Positions 48,902 to 61,079 of a stretch of 64,000 bases of DNA are shown here, piece by piece. The notes under the pieces are model-generated. The model did no database searches. It was given only the letters and a program-made list of their open reading frames with translations, and was not told the origin of the DNA. The DNA comes from Hygrophila difformis (taxonomy: Eukaryota; Streptophyta; Magnoliopsida; Lamiales; Acanthaceae). The position numbers and the translations under genes are program-made. Position 1 is the first letter of the stretch. The number at the start of each line of letters is the position of its first letter. The DNA lies in NCBI GenBank assembly GCA_030278955.1, contig JAOANR010000015.1, forward strand, positions 21,980,626 through 22,044,625. The letters run 5' to 3'.

Positions 48902-49904
48902 GAGGTAATAACTAAAATAGGCCACCAGAAGGAGTCATTTCCACTTTTGGGCCACAATATTTTGATTTAGGGAAATAGACCATTAGAAGGATTTCAGGCC
49001 TGAATTTAGGTCATTTGGCTGGAATTCGGGCCACGATGGCTTAAAAGTGGAAATGACTCCTTCTAATGGCCTATTTTAATTTTTCTGAATTATTTTTTTA
49101 TTTTATATAATTACAATAAATAATATCCATTCTGTGCCATTATTTATGTCCTATTTTCTTTTTTTTTTTCTTGTTCTAACATTTTTATTTTATTTCTATT
49201 ATAAAAATAATTAAATATTAATTATCAAACTACCCATCAAAGCAATAATAAATAAATATATTGAACTTTCAAACTCATTACCATTAATATTGCAATTCCA
49301 ACCTACAACATTATATCAGTTAATCACACATAAGTAAATAAATTAAAAAAAATTCATTACAATCACATTATATAAATTTTTAAGTTATCTTTTATATAAT
49401 GTGATTGTAATAAAATATAATTTAAGAATTTATATAATGTGATTGTAATGAGTTTATAATTTTAATTTATTTATTTATATGTGATTTACTGATATTTGAT
49501 TGTAGAATGGGTTGGAATTATTAATGGTAGTGGATTTGAAAGTTTTATATTTATTTATTAATGTAATGTGATAGGTAAGTTTGACTATTAATATTTAATT
49601 ATTTTTTAAAATAAAAATGAAATGAAAATGTTGGAATAAGAAAAAATGAAGTAGGACATATATATAAATAATGGCACAGAATGAGTACTATTTATTTTAA
49701 TTACATAAAAAAAATAATTAAAAAAACCAAAATAGGCCACCAGAAGGAGTTATTTCCACTTTTAGGCCATCGCAGCCCGAATTCCAGCTCAATGGCCTAA
49801 ATTCAGGCCCGAAATCCTTCTAATGGCTCATGCCCCTAAATCAAAATATGGTGGCCCAAAAGTGGAAATGACTCCTTCTGGTGGCCTATTTAAGTTATTA
49901 TCTC
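48902..49904. mobile_element. 1-kb near-palindromic foldback element
   Basis: Ends GAGGTAATAACTAAAATAGG and TAAGTTATTATCTC. T followed by 7-8 A flanks both sides, which fits an 8-9-bp duplication. The two halves pair along most of their length around a centre near 49400. Each terminal 170 bases is itself a smaller inverted repeat of GGCCACCAGAAGGAGTCATT. No coding was seen. Confidence 0.88.
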
Positions 49905-50918
49905 TAAAAAAAATTATTGAATTTTTTCAAATTATAAGTATAAATATAATGATAATTTTGATATTAACAATTAACATATTCCCCATGCTCAATGATTGGC
50001 AGTTAAATTAGGTGAATTGCATTCACATATGGCTAATTTTTAATTTAGTTTGGCTTTTAAAATTTTGGTAACAATTGTTTTAGATAATTTGTTCCATCTT
50101 TCATATGAACATAATAGTAGTACTATTATGAAGATATATATATATATACTGTCTTCATTTCTATTATGTCTCAAATACAAATACTTATGAACATAATAGT
50201 GATTTTGTATGCTTTAAGTTACATAATGTTATTGTAATTTTTACATTATCTACATCAATTTCACCAAATTATTTTTACAGTGTTCAATTGATCAGTTAAA
50301 TAAGAATGAATCTTTATTCTTTTTTCAGTTATTATTCTATTAATTCTTCCATCAATGATGAATGATAATCCGCTCTTCCCTGACTTTAATTTGAATAGTA
50401 GTACTAAAAATATTTTCTCAAATTTAAAATATTGGGTTAGATAGTCAATTATGCCACTAAATTATTAAATAGTACTTAATAGTCTTCATAACCTTGAATT
50501 TTAAGTTTATGACTTTTCATTTTTTCATTTTTTTTTTTCACTTCAGAAAAACCACAATGAATATATGTTGCCACTATCTCTCTTGATAACATAGTCTTCA
50601 TAAGATTCAAGGATTCTTGAATGAGCTTTAAGCAATTTGATTTTCGTTCCAAATTTGTTTTGATTTTTTAGATTCTGGAATTCCCGATGCTAATGACAAT
50701 GAATTTGATATCTTTCTACATTTAGGTTTCTTAATATGTGGATTATATATAGGAAATTAGGCAGTATTCAATGTGTTCGAAAAATATCTAAATTCAGTTA
50801 TGTTTTTTTTTTAAGTTTTGTTCTTTCTTTTTCAATTTTTATCTGGATCCTTTTGAGAAATCAACTAAATTTATCTCAGTATCTCAATTTTGACCTTCTT
50901 CCCCTATTGATTAGCTTA

Positions 50919-51184
50919 TACTTCCTCTGTTCTTTTTTAAATGCTCTCTTTCTGCGTTTCATGCCGTCCAAGACACATTTTTAAATATTAATAACTCAAA
51001 TTGTATATAAGTAAAAATTGTAAAAAAATTAATATTATAAACCTACGTGATTAGACAAATCTAACAACATCTCACACTTGAATATATTTTCTCTTACATA
51101 ACTATGTTAAACTTTTGATTAAAATGACTTAATGAATAGTTGATACTATGCAAATGAATCACTTAAAAGAGAACGGAGGAAGTA
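50919..51184. mobile_element. Stowaway/mariner-like MITE
   Basis: Ends TACTTCCTCTGTTC and GAACGGAGGAAGTA, about 266 bp, flanked by TA. Confidence 0.85.
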
Positions 51185-51699
51185 ATTTACAAGAGGGTAT
51201 TGTGAATTATAGTCCATGTTTTAATATGCCTACCATCCTTCTCCATTGTTCGGTGAACCCCACCCACTATAAGTGTTTGTGTACCTAAACACTTTTAACT
51301 ATAACAATGCCACAAAAATTCTTAATTTTGTTTACTTAAAAAGTTATGAACGAACTGCCCGTGCGTAGCGGTCAAAAAATCCTAGTAATAAGAAAAAGTC
51401 AACACGTAGTAGAAATTAGAAACCAAGAATAATTGTCAAAAATATCCCTTTTGTTTTCATTTTCTCCGAATCAGTCCTGAAACAATTTTTGGCCCTCATT
51501 GGTATACTTCAAATTCTAATCCGGTCCAAATTGATCCAAATCCAGGTAATTAAATGGAATGGAGTGACGGGCACTTAATTAAGCCCTCTAATCGGCCACA
51601 TCACGTTAGGGCCCACTGTCAAATTCCACGATGTGACTTTAAGCTCCCTGCTCTTCTGCTCCAATGCTCTTTGCCTCCTCATCATTAAGCTGGTTAGAA

Positions 51700-52670
51700 T
51701 GTGATCTATATCACACCAAAACACAAACCAAACTGTATTTTTACGGTTGATTTGGTTTGCGGTTTAAAACTTATGGTTTACTTTTATTTTTTACCAAATC
51801 GTGGTTTGCGGTTTAGGTTTGGTTATGAGAAAAAAATTAACCAAATCAAACCGCAAATTGGAGTATATATATACTTCATTTAAAGATGGTGAAGTTTTTA
51901 TTAAAGTTTTTTTTTACATTTTATAGTTATTTTAATTTATTTTTCTATTTCAATGTTATACTACCTCTGTCTCAATGTTTTTGTTACGAACCCACCCGTC
52001 ATGTATGCCAATACACATTTTAAACGGTTAATAACTTAAATTGTGTACAATAAAAAATTATAAAAATTTGATAGTCTAAAACTACAATATTAGACGAATC
52101 TAACAATATCTCACTTGAATATGTTATCCATTACATAACTATGATAAAAATTTGAACCAAACTTAAACAGTGAATAGTGTAAAAAATTCAAACTTAACAA
52201 TTATACACGTATATATAATATCAACTACACAATTTTTTATTTTCTTATGCTATAGGTTATTTGGCTTAGAGTGACAAAATGACTGAAAGTCTGAAATGCA
52301 AAATCAAGATTTAATTTTACTTGTTTTTGGATTATTGTCTATGCATTGATAATTGTAGTTTAATTTTTTTTCCCAAGAGCTTCTAGTAGTTCTAGTTCAT
52401 TATTAAGTAATTTTTTTTGTAAACAGTAAACTTATTATTTTTTTTAACTTTTAATTTTTATTTTGGAGTTACACTTACGACTGTAATTTATTGGATTTTT
52501 TTTTTAAATTTTGGTTAAACAGAAATCAAACCGCACCAAATTATTCTTTTCGATTTTCATTGTTTTTTCTTTGTTTGGTTTGAAATACTAAAATAGTTTG
52601 GTTTAGGTTGATTTTTTTCCAAAACTTTTTTTTACGTTTCATTTTGGTGCCAAGTCAAACTGTGTACACC
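51700..52670. other. Repeat with AACCGCA-type subterminal motifs, split by a MITE
   Basis: Motifs such as GGTTTGCGGTTTA and AAATCAAACCGCA occur on both sides, and the segment ends near CAAACTGTGTACACCCC. This resembles a hAT-type non-autonomous element, but the ends and duplication are not defined. A MITE (51959 to about 52205, left tip TACTACCTCTGTCTC, right tip worn away) lies inside. Confidence 0.4.
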
Positions 52671-52736
52671 CCTATCCCTCCCAACTCCAAATTCCCAAAT
52701 CTTATTCATCAAACCCTAATTGATTCCAATCACCAT

Positions 52737-53240
52737 GAAAGAAGAAGCATTTTCTGCAGAACCCACCACCCCTCCTCCTCCAATTACTCCAATCCTTTGT
52801 CGATTCCTCTGCCCATTGTCCAATTCCTCAAGCCCAAATGGTCCCTCCTCTCCGCCAAGCTATCCACCCTCCTCTCCTCCTTGCCCGACTTGCCAGATAT
52901 CCCAAACCCTTGCATCTCCGGTCTCATCTGCTCCAACTCCGCCATCTGGTCCTCCGTCTCCTCTCTCGCTCTCGCGCCTGCCGCTCCTCCAATCCCCCTG
53001 CCGGCAAGCTCCAAACCCAGAAACTCCTTTATTCCCTCTCTGCAAACCTAGATGCCCACATCAACGACGACCACGTTCTCCTCAACAATGGTATCCTCGA
53101 TGCAAAGGAAACAGTAAGGGTAATGGAATCTGTGCGCGCCGAGGCCCGACTCCTCAGTCCTCATCACTAGGCTTCAAATGGGCTCCAATTACTCCAAGGC
53201 TCTGTTCTCGATTCTCTTCTTGCCTTCTTGGTCTCCTCCA
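52737..53240 (+). pseudogene. Frameshifted 5' fragment of an ARM-repeat (U-box-like) protein gene
   Basis: Three frames carry successive parts of what looks like one protein N-terminus. One frame has PLPIVQFLKPKWSLLSAKLS followed by LLSSLPDLPDIP. Another has GKLQTQKLLYSLSANLDAHI and ILDAKETVRVMESVRAEARL. This is the pattern of the helical N-terminal domain of plant ARM-repeat or U-box proteins. The gene stops without ARM repeats, so it is a broken partial copy. I am fairly sure it is a pseudogene and less sure of the family. Confidence 0.5.
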
Positions 53241-53539
53241 GGAAGATGAAACAATGTTCCCAAATCCCAATTCCCTTTTTTTTTAAAGCCGTTCGAGTCA
53301 TCACCGTGGAATTTGACCATGGACCTGAGTCTGAGGTGGCCAATTAGCCTGCTTACTCTGTGCTCCGTCACTCCATTTCATTTAATTACCTGGATTTGGA
53401 TCGATTTGGACCGAATTAGAATTCGAAGTGGGCTGATGAGGGCCAAAAATTGTGTTAGGACTGATTCGGAAAAAATGAAAACAAAAGGGACATTTTTGGC
53501 TATTATTCCTTAGAAACCAACCAGAATGGAGGTTATCAT

Positions 53540-53550
53540 TGGGCCGGGCC
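53540..53550 (+). promoter_or_regulatory. Site II-like TGGGCC motif upstream of HisRS
   Basis: TGGGCCGGGCC lies about 120 bases before the ATG at 53666. TGGGCC/T elements are common in promoters of plant translation genes. Whether it acts here is inferred. Confidence 0.4.
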
Positions 53551-53665
53551 TTATTTATAACTCTTGGTCAGATGTTCAAAGTCATTCAATTTTCATTTTG
53601 ATTATTATGTTATATTGCAGTTTCGTTCCATTTGCTGCTTTCATTTCCCAATTCTTGCACCAAAA

Positions 53666-56600
53666 ATGCCGGCGGCGGCGGGGGCGGGGAAGAGCGTCGT
53701 TACACTAGGCGGCAAAGGATTAAATCTAACGTCCTCCTCCGTCTTCGAGATTGTTAACGGCTACGCTCGCATCTCCATCGACTATTCCGCCATTTGTCGT
53801 CGCCCCACTCCTAATTCTGCCACAACTTTCCCATTTTCAATCCCTAAATACTTTACCGCTGAGGAAATTAGGGCTTCTTTATTGATCCTGTTGAATAAGC
53901 TACTGCTGTCGTCTTCTTCTTCGGCCGCTGCTCAACTCCATGAGATACTCCAACAGGATACTCTGACTTCGGATTATACATTAAGCAATGTCGCCTCTGA
54001 TGATTTTGCTCGGCCTGATTTCTCTGTGGTTGCTATTGATGGTATTTCTGCTATTCTAGATCACTGCTCTTCCGCTTTATCATCTGTATCTGAGGCCGTT
54101 GCGGCCATTTCCTGTGAGGCGTTGCGGGTGGATATATCTCCTTTCAATCTGATTGATTCTGGAGACGGTTCGTCGCCCAAGGAAGCTGTCGGTGTAGCTG
54201 CTGATTTTAAGGTGTTTTTTAATGGATCAAAGTTGGTTAATTCTGGGAAGAAGCCTTTGGACTTTTCTGTGGTGGAAATTCCTTCAATTCATGGGAATTT
54301 TAGGGAGGTGTCGCGGTTGCTTCACTCGAAGGCGAGAGTTCAGTTGAATTCTGGGTTTCGAGCTGGTTCAGTTAAGGATATTTCAACTGTATTGTCGTCT
54401 TTGGTGTTGTCCGTGTCAAATCTGGGTGAAGCTAGTTTTCACCGCGCTCAACTTCTTCTTGCGGATTCAGTTTCTGATGATCGGTTGCGGTCTCGTTTAG
54501 TCGAATTATTGAATGCTAAATGCCCACCTGCTGATTCTTTGGAGGGCCTGTGCACATCTTCCCAAACTGCCCTTAGAAAGAAGGATTACCCATTGTTCAT
54601 GCACAATGTTTATGATTTACTGAATGTGGTGTGGAAGATTGTTTCTTGGGAGGCCATTGCCGCATTTATGGCACTGGAAGGAAGCGAGCTTTTTAATGAG
54701 AATATTCAAGAGAACAATGGGAGTGTGAGTGACCCTTCTGGTAAAAATAATGTTAAAAACGATAAGAAGAATGAGAAAAAAAAGAAGGTGGTTTTGGGGA
54801 AAGGAACTGGTGCTCTTATGCAGTTCATCAAAGAAAAGTTACTGAGCGGAACTACAAAAGCTGAATTAGAAATATGCGTTAAGAATTTGCTCTCCTTGCT
54901 GGATCCAAGGTGTTTGGGATTTGATGATCTCTTGGTGAAGGTGAAAGAAATTGTGGAAAGCAATGAAAGCAGACGGCTTCCCAAGCTCCCAAAGGTATGG
55001 AACTAGTTTTTCTTTCTTAACCCTATTTATTTTGATCAGGGAGTGTCTGTGAATTTCCTTTGATGGTTTGATTTTAGAACACAAACTATGTTGCATTCTA
55101 ATTTAACTTCAATGCATATTAACCGTATTTCTTGGAAAGTCCAAGATACAAAGGAAAGAGGAGAAAATGGAGATAAACTCTTTAACTCTAGATGGTGCAC
55201 AGAGTTCAATGCAGCTGATTAATCATGCCATAAGTTGGTCAATACTCTTCCATGTGAAGAACCATAAGACTTCAGGAAGAGTATTGTATCATTTTATCTC
55301 CAAGCCTGATGATATTATTGAATGAGATCCGAGAAGTGCTCCCAACTATATATGTTTGCATGCAGTTATGCTATTTCGTAGCATAGAACATAGGAGACAA
55401 AAAATATTGCCTGATTAAATAAAAAACATTTGCTCTTTATGTTGTGCAGGGCACTAGGGATTTTGCAAAAGAGCAGATGGCAGTTAGAGAGAGAGCTTTT
55501 GCAATTATAACTGAGGTTTTCAAAAGGCATGGTGCCATGGCTCTAGATACCCCTGTGTTTGAATTGCGAGAGACTCTTATGGGGAAGTATGGAGAAGACT
55601 CAAAGTTGATCTATGATCTTGCTGACCAGGTATGCTTCTTGATCTGATGAGTCTTTTCCTTGACAAATATCTACCTCAACAAATTTTCTTCTGTCATGAT
55701 GTTGGAGTTCTACTTTTAACTTTCCAACTCTGGCCTAAGACTAAAACTCTATGACAGTTCAGATAGGGCATTTTAATCCAGGACAAAAAAACTTTAATGT
55801 CCGGTTAACTGTCAGAATTACCATTAAACTGTTGTGTGTCTATAGAGCGTAAATATGATGGATACAGAAACATTAGGCCAATGTAGCTAACTCTGTGATC
55901 TGTGTATGAAATGTTACTACATTTCTTTTCTATTAGATCGTTTTAAGTATACAATGCAGTTTTATGCAGGGTGGAGAACTTTGTTCACTTCGTTATGATT
56001 TGACAGTACCATTTGCTCGATATGTTGCTATGAATGGTTTGACTTCGTTCAAAAGATATCAGATAGCAAAAGTGTACCGAAGGGACAATCCATCCAAAGG
56101 AAGATACCGGGAATTCTATCAATGTGATTTTGATATTGCTGGTCAATTTGAAAAGATGGGGCCAGACTTTGAGGTTATAAAAATCTTGACAGAGCTGCTT
56201 GATGAACTTGATATTGGAGATTATGAGGTAACTTTTATGTGGTGTTTCTCTTTTTGATATGGTGAAGTTATATGCTATTTATTTATGTAGGTTTTAGGGT
56301 AAATGTGGTTAAAAATAATGCTTTATTGCATGCTGACCCCATCCTTGTCTGTTGTTTTATTTTTTTTTCTGAAATATCTTTTATCGACAATTTCTAACAG
56401 AGTTGCGAAAGTCTTCCAAATTTTATTCATTGTTTCTGTACCCCTTGCAGGTGAAGCTGAATCACAGAAAGTTACTTGATGGAATGCTGGCTATTTGTGG
56501 TGTTCCCCAAGAGAAGTTTAGAACTATCTGCTCAAGTATTGACAAGTTAGACAAACAAACTTTTGAGCAGGTTAAAAAGGAAATGGTGAGTGCTTGAAAT

Positions 56601-57267
56601 TGGTGCTGGGGAAACGGGTTGTCGGTAGCCACTATTGTTCTTTGTTTTGGGGGAGCATTGGGTTAGACAAGTATTTGATTACCTACTTAACACTGCTAGA
56701 ATTGTTGTTATAAAAAATTATGAATATCTTTGTGGATCATATGCAGCATAAAGTTTTGTTTGGAATTCTTATTTTCATGTCAATGATATGTGCTGGAGTC
56801 GTGAAAATAAGCACCAAAGCTCATTGGTTGCTTATATTTGATCTGTTCAGGTGGAAGAAAAAGGCATAACTGAGGAAACAGCAGACAAAATTGGAACTTT
56901 TGTTAAACAAAGGGGATCTCCATTAGAATTACTGTCCAAATTGAAGCAAGAAGGTAGTGAATTTTTAACCAACAGTGAAGCTGAGCTTGCATTAAATGAA
57001 TTAGATATTTTATTCAAAGCTTTCGAGAAGTCCAAGTGTATTGGCAGAGTAGTGTTTGACTTGAGTCTTGCGAGAGGATTGGATTACTATACCGGAGTCA
57101 TATTTGAAGCTATCTTTAATGGGGCTACACAGGTACCGTAGGGCAAAAAGCTGCTGATATATTATTTTCTTTCTTTTGAAGTAATTTTTGTGTGACTGTG
57201 AATGTGGCCTGGTAAATCTTTTCAAATAATCCTCCTGTGCCAACCACCCATGTACCCTTTTTTTTTT

Positions 57268-57300
<33 letters not shown>

Positions 57301-60300
57301 GAAAATTTCTTGCCATTACTTCACCTATGTCGTTGAGCATTTAAAGTGTCTGCTCTTCAGGTTGGTTCAATTGCTGCTGGTGGCCGTTATGACAACCTCA
57401 TAGGGATGTTTGGCACAAAGCAGGTTCCCGCGATTGGAATCAGTTTAGGAATAGAAAGGGTTTTTGCTATATTGGAGCAGCATCAAAAAGATAAAAACCA
57501 GGTATGAGTCTGATTCATTTAGAAACCTTCCATTTGTTGAAATAATATAACTATCATTTTTTTTACTAGTATAGTCCGCGCAAAGCATGATAGTGCATTA
57601 TATATAAGCATTAATGAATTTAAATTTGTGTCATTATCGAATAAGTTATTTAAATACATTCAACGTAATGAAGTATCAGTACTTGATTTTTCTTGAAAAG
57701 AGTAATAAAACTTATGGAATTTCAAAGTAAAAATTCATTAAATTAATCTATAATATATAAAGGTTGTGGATGTTATGAATAGTGTTTTCTTATTTCCAAA
57801 AATAAACCTTCCTCATTTATTATCAAAACTTAAATATATTTATTATTTCTAATTTAAATATATTTAGTCTTTCTAACAAAATTTATCTTATCAACATAAT
57901 CTGTCTATTTCACCATACAAAAGCTCCCTTATAAATAGTTCACTCACAAAAATTAGTTTTTGAACCACAACCAATTTTATTTATATTTATAATAATAAAT
58001 AATAATAATAATGTACTTTAATAAATAAATTCTTTCAATATAAATAAGTTTATTACATAAACTATATGATATAAGGTAAATTTATAATATAAAAATGGTA
58101 AATCATTCAAATATATTATTTCTGCCATTTAGTATTATGATTTTTTAAAAATATTTAATATTCTTGTTTATACTGCATTGTCTATTGAACTTAATATATA
58201 CTACCTCCGTCTCATTATAATTGTTACGGACCCACTTGACACGTATGATGATATACATTTTTAACGGTTAATAACTTAAATTGTGTACAATAAAAAATTA
58301 TAAAAATTTGATATTCTAAAACTACAAGATTAGACGAATCTAACAAGGTCTCATTTGACTATGTTTTTTCTTACATAACTATGATAAAAATTCGACTTAA
58401 ACTTAAACAGTGAATAGTGCCAAGTCAAATGTAACAATCTTAGTGAGACGGAGGAAGTGTAAAACATATGGGATAAAATAATTTGATCTCTTTAAAAGGT
58501 TATATTCAAATAAACTCAAACATTTAGGTAAAAAAATTAATTGTCAATAACCATTAAGTTATACATGAAAATGAACATAAAATAGTTTGAATGCTCAAAT
58601 GTTAATCCTGTAATGAGTTTAACATAAGTGGAATAATGAGTTTTTACTATATAATGAAATTTTAATATGTAAATATTAAATTAAATATAATAAAACTTTA
58701 TTTGTCTATTGAAATTATTGTTTATTAATAGCTAGCATTTCATAACTCAATAATATTTATAAAATAAGCCCATTAAGCTAAGTGAAATTCAAATGAATTT
58801 TACATAGCCGATGACTTAACATTGACAAACAAGAATTTATTTTCCATGGCTCGTTTAAGTTATGTTCAACCATTTCATAATCCAAAGGTATTTATAATTT
58901 TGACCATCATTTTATTGTGTACCTTTATATGTAAAATATATCAATATCTAAAATAAGTTTATTATATGAACAATAAGAATATGATAAATTATTTTATTAT
59001 TTATAATCGGGTTTTATTTCGTTCACAACATAATTAAGTTATAACACACTTAATAAATTGAACTGACATGGGATTAATATATACTATTGTGGATAAAATA
59101 TAAATAATTTGTTTTACCAATTTGCTATTGAAAATTCAAGATTAAGGGGATTGAGACTTAGCCCAAGTGGTTAAGCACTTAAGCTCCTGACTCTCAACCC
59201 CCCCGGTCCCTTTGTAATTGTGTGGTATGGGCTCCCACTAAGCTGTTCAGCAAAAAAAAAAAAAAAAAAATTCATGATTAAGATCTTGAAAAATGAAGGA
59301 TTTTCCTTTGATTTCCCCATCATAAACTTTTTATTCGAGCATATTATTGAGCAATTTTATTACAATTGAATAGATAAAATTGTTTGGTTACTACCTCCGT
59401 CTTAGTATTATTGTTACGGATGGTTTTTTGACACTATTCACTATTTAACTTTGATTCAAATTTTTATCATAGCTATTTAAGACAAAACATAGTCAAGTGA
59501 GATCTTGTTAGATTCGTCTAATTTTGTACTTTTAGACAATCAACTTTTTATAACTTTTCGTTGTATACAATTTAAGCTACAAACCGTTAAAAATGTGTAT
59601 CGTCATACGTGCAGGGTGAGTCCGTAACAAAAATAATAAGACGGAGGAAGTATTATACTTTGTATCAATTCCTAATTAATTTACACAAAATATTCGCCCA
59701 ATAGGACGGGGATATACTAGTAGGGGATAAAACTGAAACTTTTTTGTACGTATTTCATTGCCACATTTTTTTTTTCCGAGAAACTTTTGCTATCATATGT
59801 TATAGTTGTTAATGTGATACTTCCTTCGTTCTCATTTAATTGAACCATTTGCATAGTAGTAACTATTCATAATGAATAACTTTGATTAATTTTTTTAATA
59901 TATTTAGTCAAATGAGATCTTGTTAGATTCGTCTAATTACATAGTTTTAGAATATCAAAGTTTTAATTCTACTTATACACAGTATGAGTGTTACGGGTTA
60001 AAAATATTTATTGGATTGCGTGAAATAGAGAAATGGTGTAGTTAATTTTGAGTGGCATGGGCTTTCACCACCTTTGCCGACACCCGATCGTCAATTGTAA
60101 CCAAAAGAAATTTCTCAATTACCAAAAAAAGAGGAGGGAAAAGTTATAGAATAGTTATACATATAAATATAAATAATACTCCCTCCATATTTGAAAGATA
60201 TTAACATTGGCATAGTAAACACTATTCATTGAGTAACTTTGATTCGACTTTTTAACAAAGTTACATAAGATAAAACATAGTCAAGTGAGATCTTGTTAGA

Positions 60301-61079
60301 TTCGTCTAATCACATAGTTTTATAATATTAAATTTTTATAATTTTTTATTTTATAAAATTTGAGATATTACTCTTTAAAAATGTGTATTGGATTGCATGA
60401 AACATGAAATGTTAGAATTACAGTAGGCAAAATTGTATTTTGCGTGAAATTGATTGGGAAAACTGAAAATTGAGGAGGAAAACTTGTTTTGTGCTTTAGT
60501 AGTAGTCATATAGATAATTGCTTTTTCATTGATGAAATTATAAATATAATTTAACTTTGAGTTTTATGACAAGCTACTTCTACTTTGTGGGCTTCCTCTT
60601 GTTGTCTTTTGGTTTTGTAGTTTTATGTGTTGATACTGTGGAATAAAAAAACTCGTCGTATTCCTGTAATTCATGTTACACCTGGCCTCTGCTTGCAGAG
60701 CAAATTCTATGATTGGTGAGTTACATGTTAATATTGGGCATTGACATTCTAGCATTTCCCTTGCCCATGTCAGGATATTCGAGCAACTGAAACTCAAGTC
60801 CTAGTGAGCATCCTGGGTGATGATTTGTCATTAGGTGCTGAACTTGTGAGTGAACTGTGGGATGCTAAGCTGAAAGCTGAGTTCATGATCAATAAAAGAG
60901 TGATCAAGCACATTGACCGTGCTAGAGGGTCGCGAATCCCATATATGGTCATTGTAGGAGAACAAGAAGTGAGTAAAGGGGTTGTAAAACTGAAAGATGT
61001 TGTAGCAGCAAATGAGGTCGAGGTTCCCAGAAGTGAAGTGCTGGGTGAGCTTCAGAGACGGTTGAATGGCAGCCTATAA
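53666..61079 (+). CDS. Histidyl-tRNA synthetase, cytosolic type with plant N-terminal extension, 7 exons (876 aa)
   Basis: A class II synthetase that attaches histidine to tRNA-His, probably in the cytosol. Exons: 53666-54994, 55450-55629, 55970-56227, 56451-56585, 56851-57132, 57361-57501, 60774-61079; all phases fit. Exon 1 encodes a 443-residue N-terminal extension ending in a Lys-rich stretch (about 360-375), as in plant cytosolic HisRS. The catalytic core starts at [10 protein letters not shown] (444). Motif 2 is near [11 protein letters not shown] (548-558), the His-specific blocks are RGLDYYTG (709-716) and GGRYDN (735-740), and motif 3 is [10 protein letters not shown] (754-763). Residues 776-876 form the anticodon-binding domain. 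Intron 6 is 3272 bases long and full of transposons. There is no clear targeting peptide. Start ATG 53666 ([10 protein letters not shown]) fits the family better than the open frame upstream. A poly-A signal, AATAAA, lies near 61522. Confidence 0.95.
58199..58459. mobile_element. Stowaway/mariner-like MITE in HisRS intron 6
   Basis: Ends TACTACCTCCGTCTCATT and GAGACGGAGGAAG. It is the best preserved copy of the roughly 260-bp family in the window. Confidence 0.9.
59147..59269 (+). mobile_element. tRNA-derived SINE in HisRS intron 6
   Basis: The A-box is TAGCCCAAGTGGTTAAG. The B-box region is shortened, and the 3' end is AAGCTGTTCAGC plus about 18 A. The duplication ATTCAAGATTAAG (59134-59146) matches ATTCATGATTAAG (59270-59282) at 12 of 13 bases. 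Confidence 0.88.
59389..59652. mobile_element. Stowaway/mariner-like MITE in HisRS intron 6, inverted
   Basis: Ends TACTACCTCCGTCTTAGT and GACGGAGGAAGTA. The body is the reverse complement of the 58199 copy, so the two could pair in the transcript. Confidence 0.9.
59818..60035. mobile_element. Partial MITE, then SINE 3' fragment, in HisRS intron 6
   Basis: The left tip TACTTCCTTCGTTCTC and the GAGATCTTGTTAGATTCGTC body block are present, but the right tip is missing. A SINE-like 3' end (GCATGGGCTTTCACCACC, then TTGCCGACACC) follows at about 60055-60110. Confidence 0.7.
60177..60410. mobile_element. Partial MITE in HisRS intron 6
   Basis: Starts TACTCCCTCCATATTTG and shares AGTCAAGTGAGATCTTGTTA with the 59389 copy. 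The right tip is eroded. Confidence 0.75.

Larger units (their letters stand above)
48238..51385 (+). mobile_element. Probable non-autonomous Helitron with nested inserts
   Basis: The left end TCTATATAATAAATCC follows an A. The right end CCCGTGCGTAGCGGT (a weak hairpin) is followed by CTAG and then T, as expected for insertion between A and T. The element holds the foldback element at 48902-49904 and a MITE at 50919-51184; without them it would be about 1.9 kb. No Rep/helicase coding is present. Confidence 0.45.
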
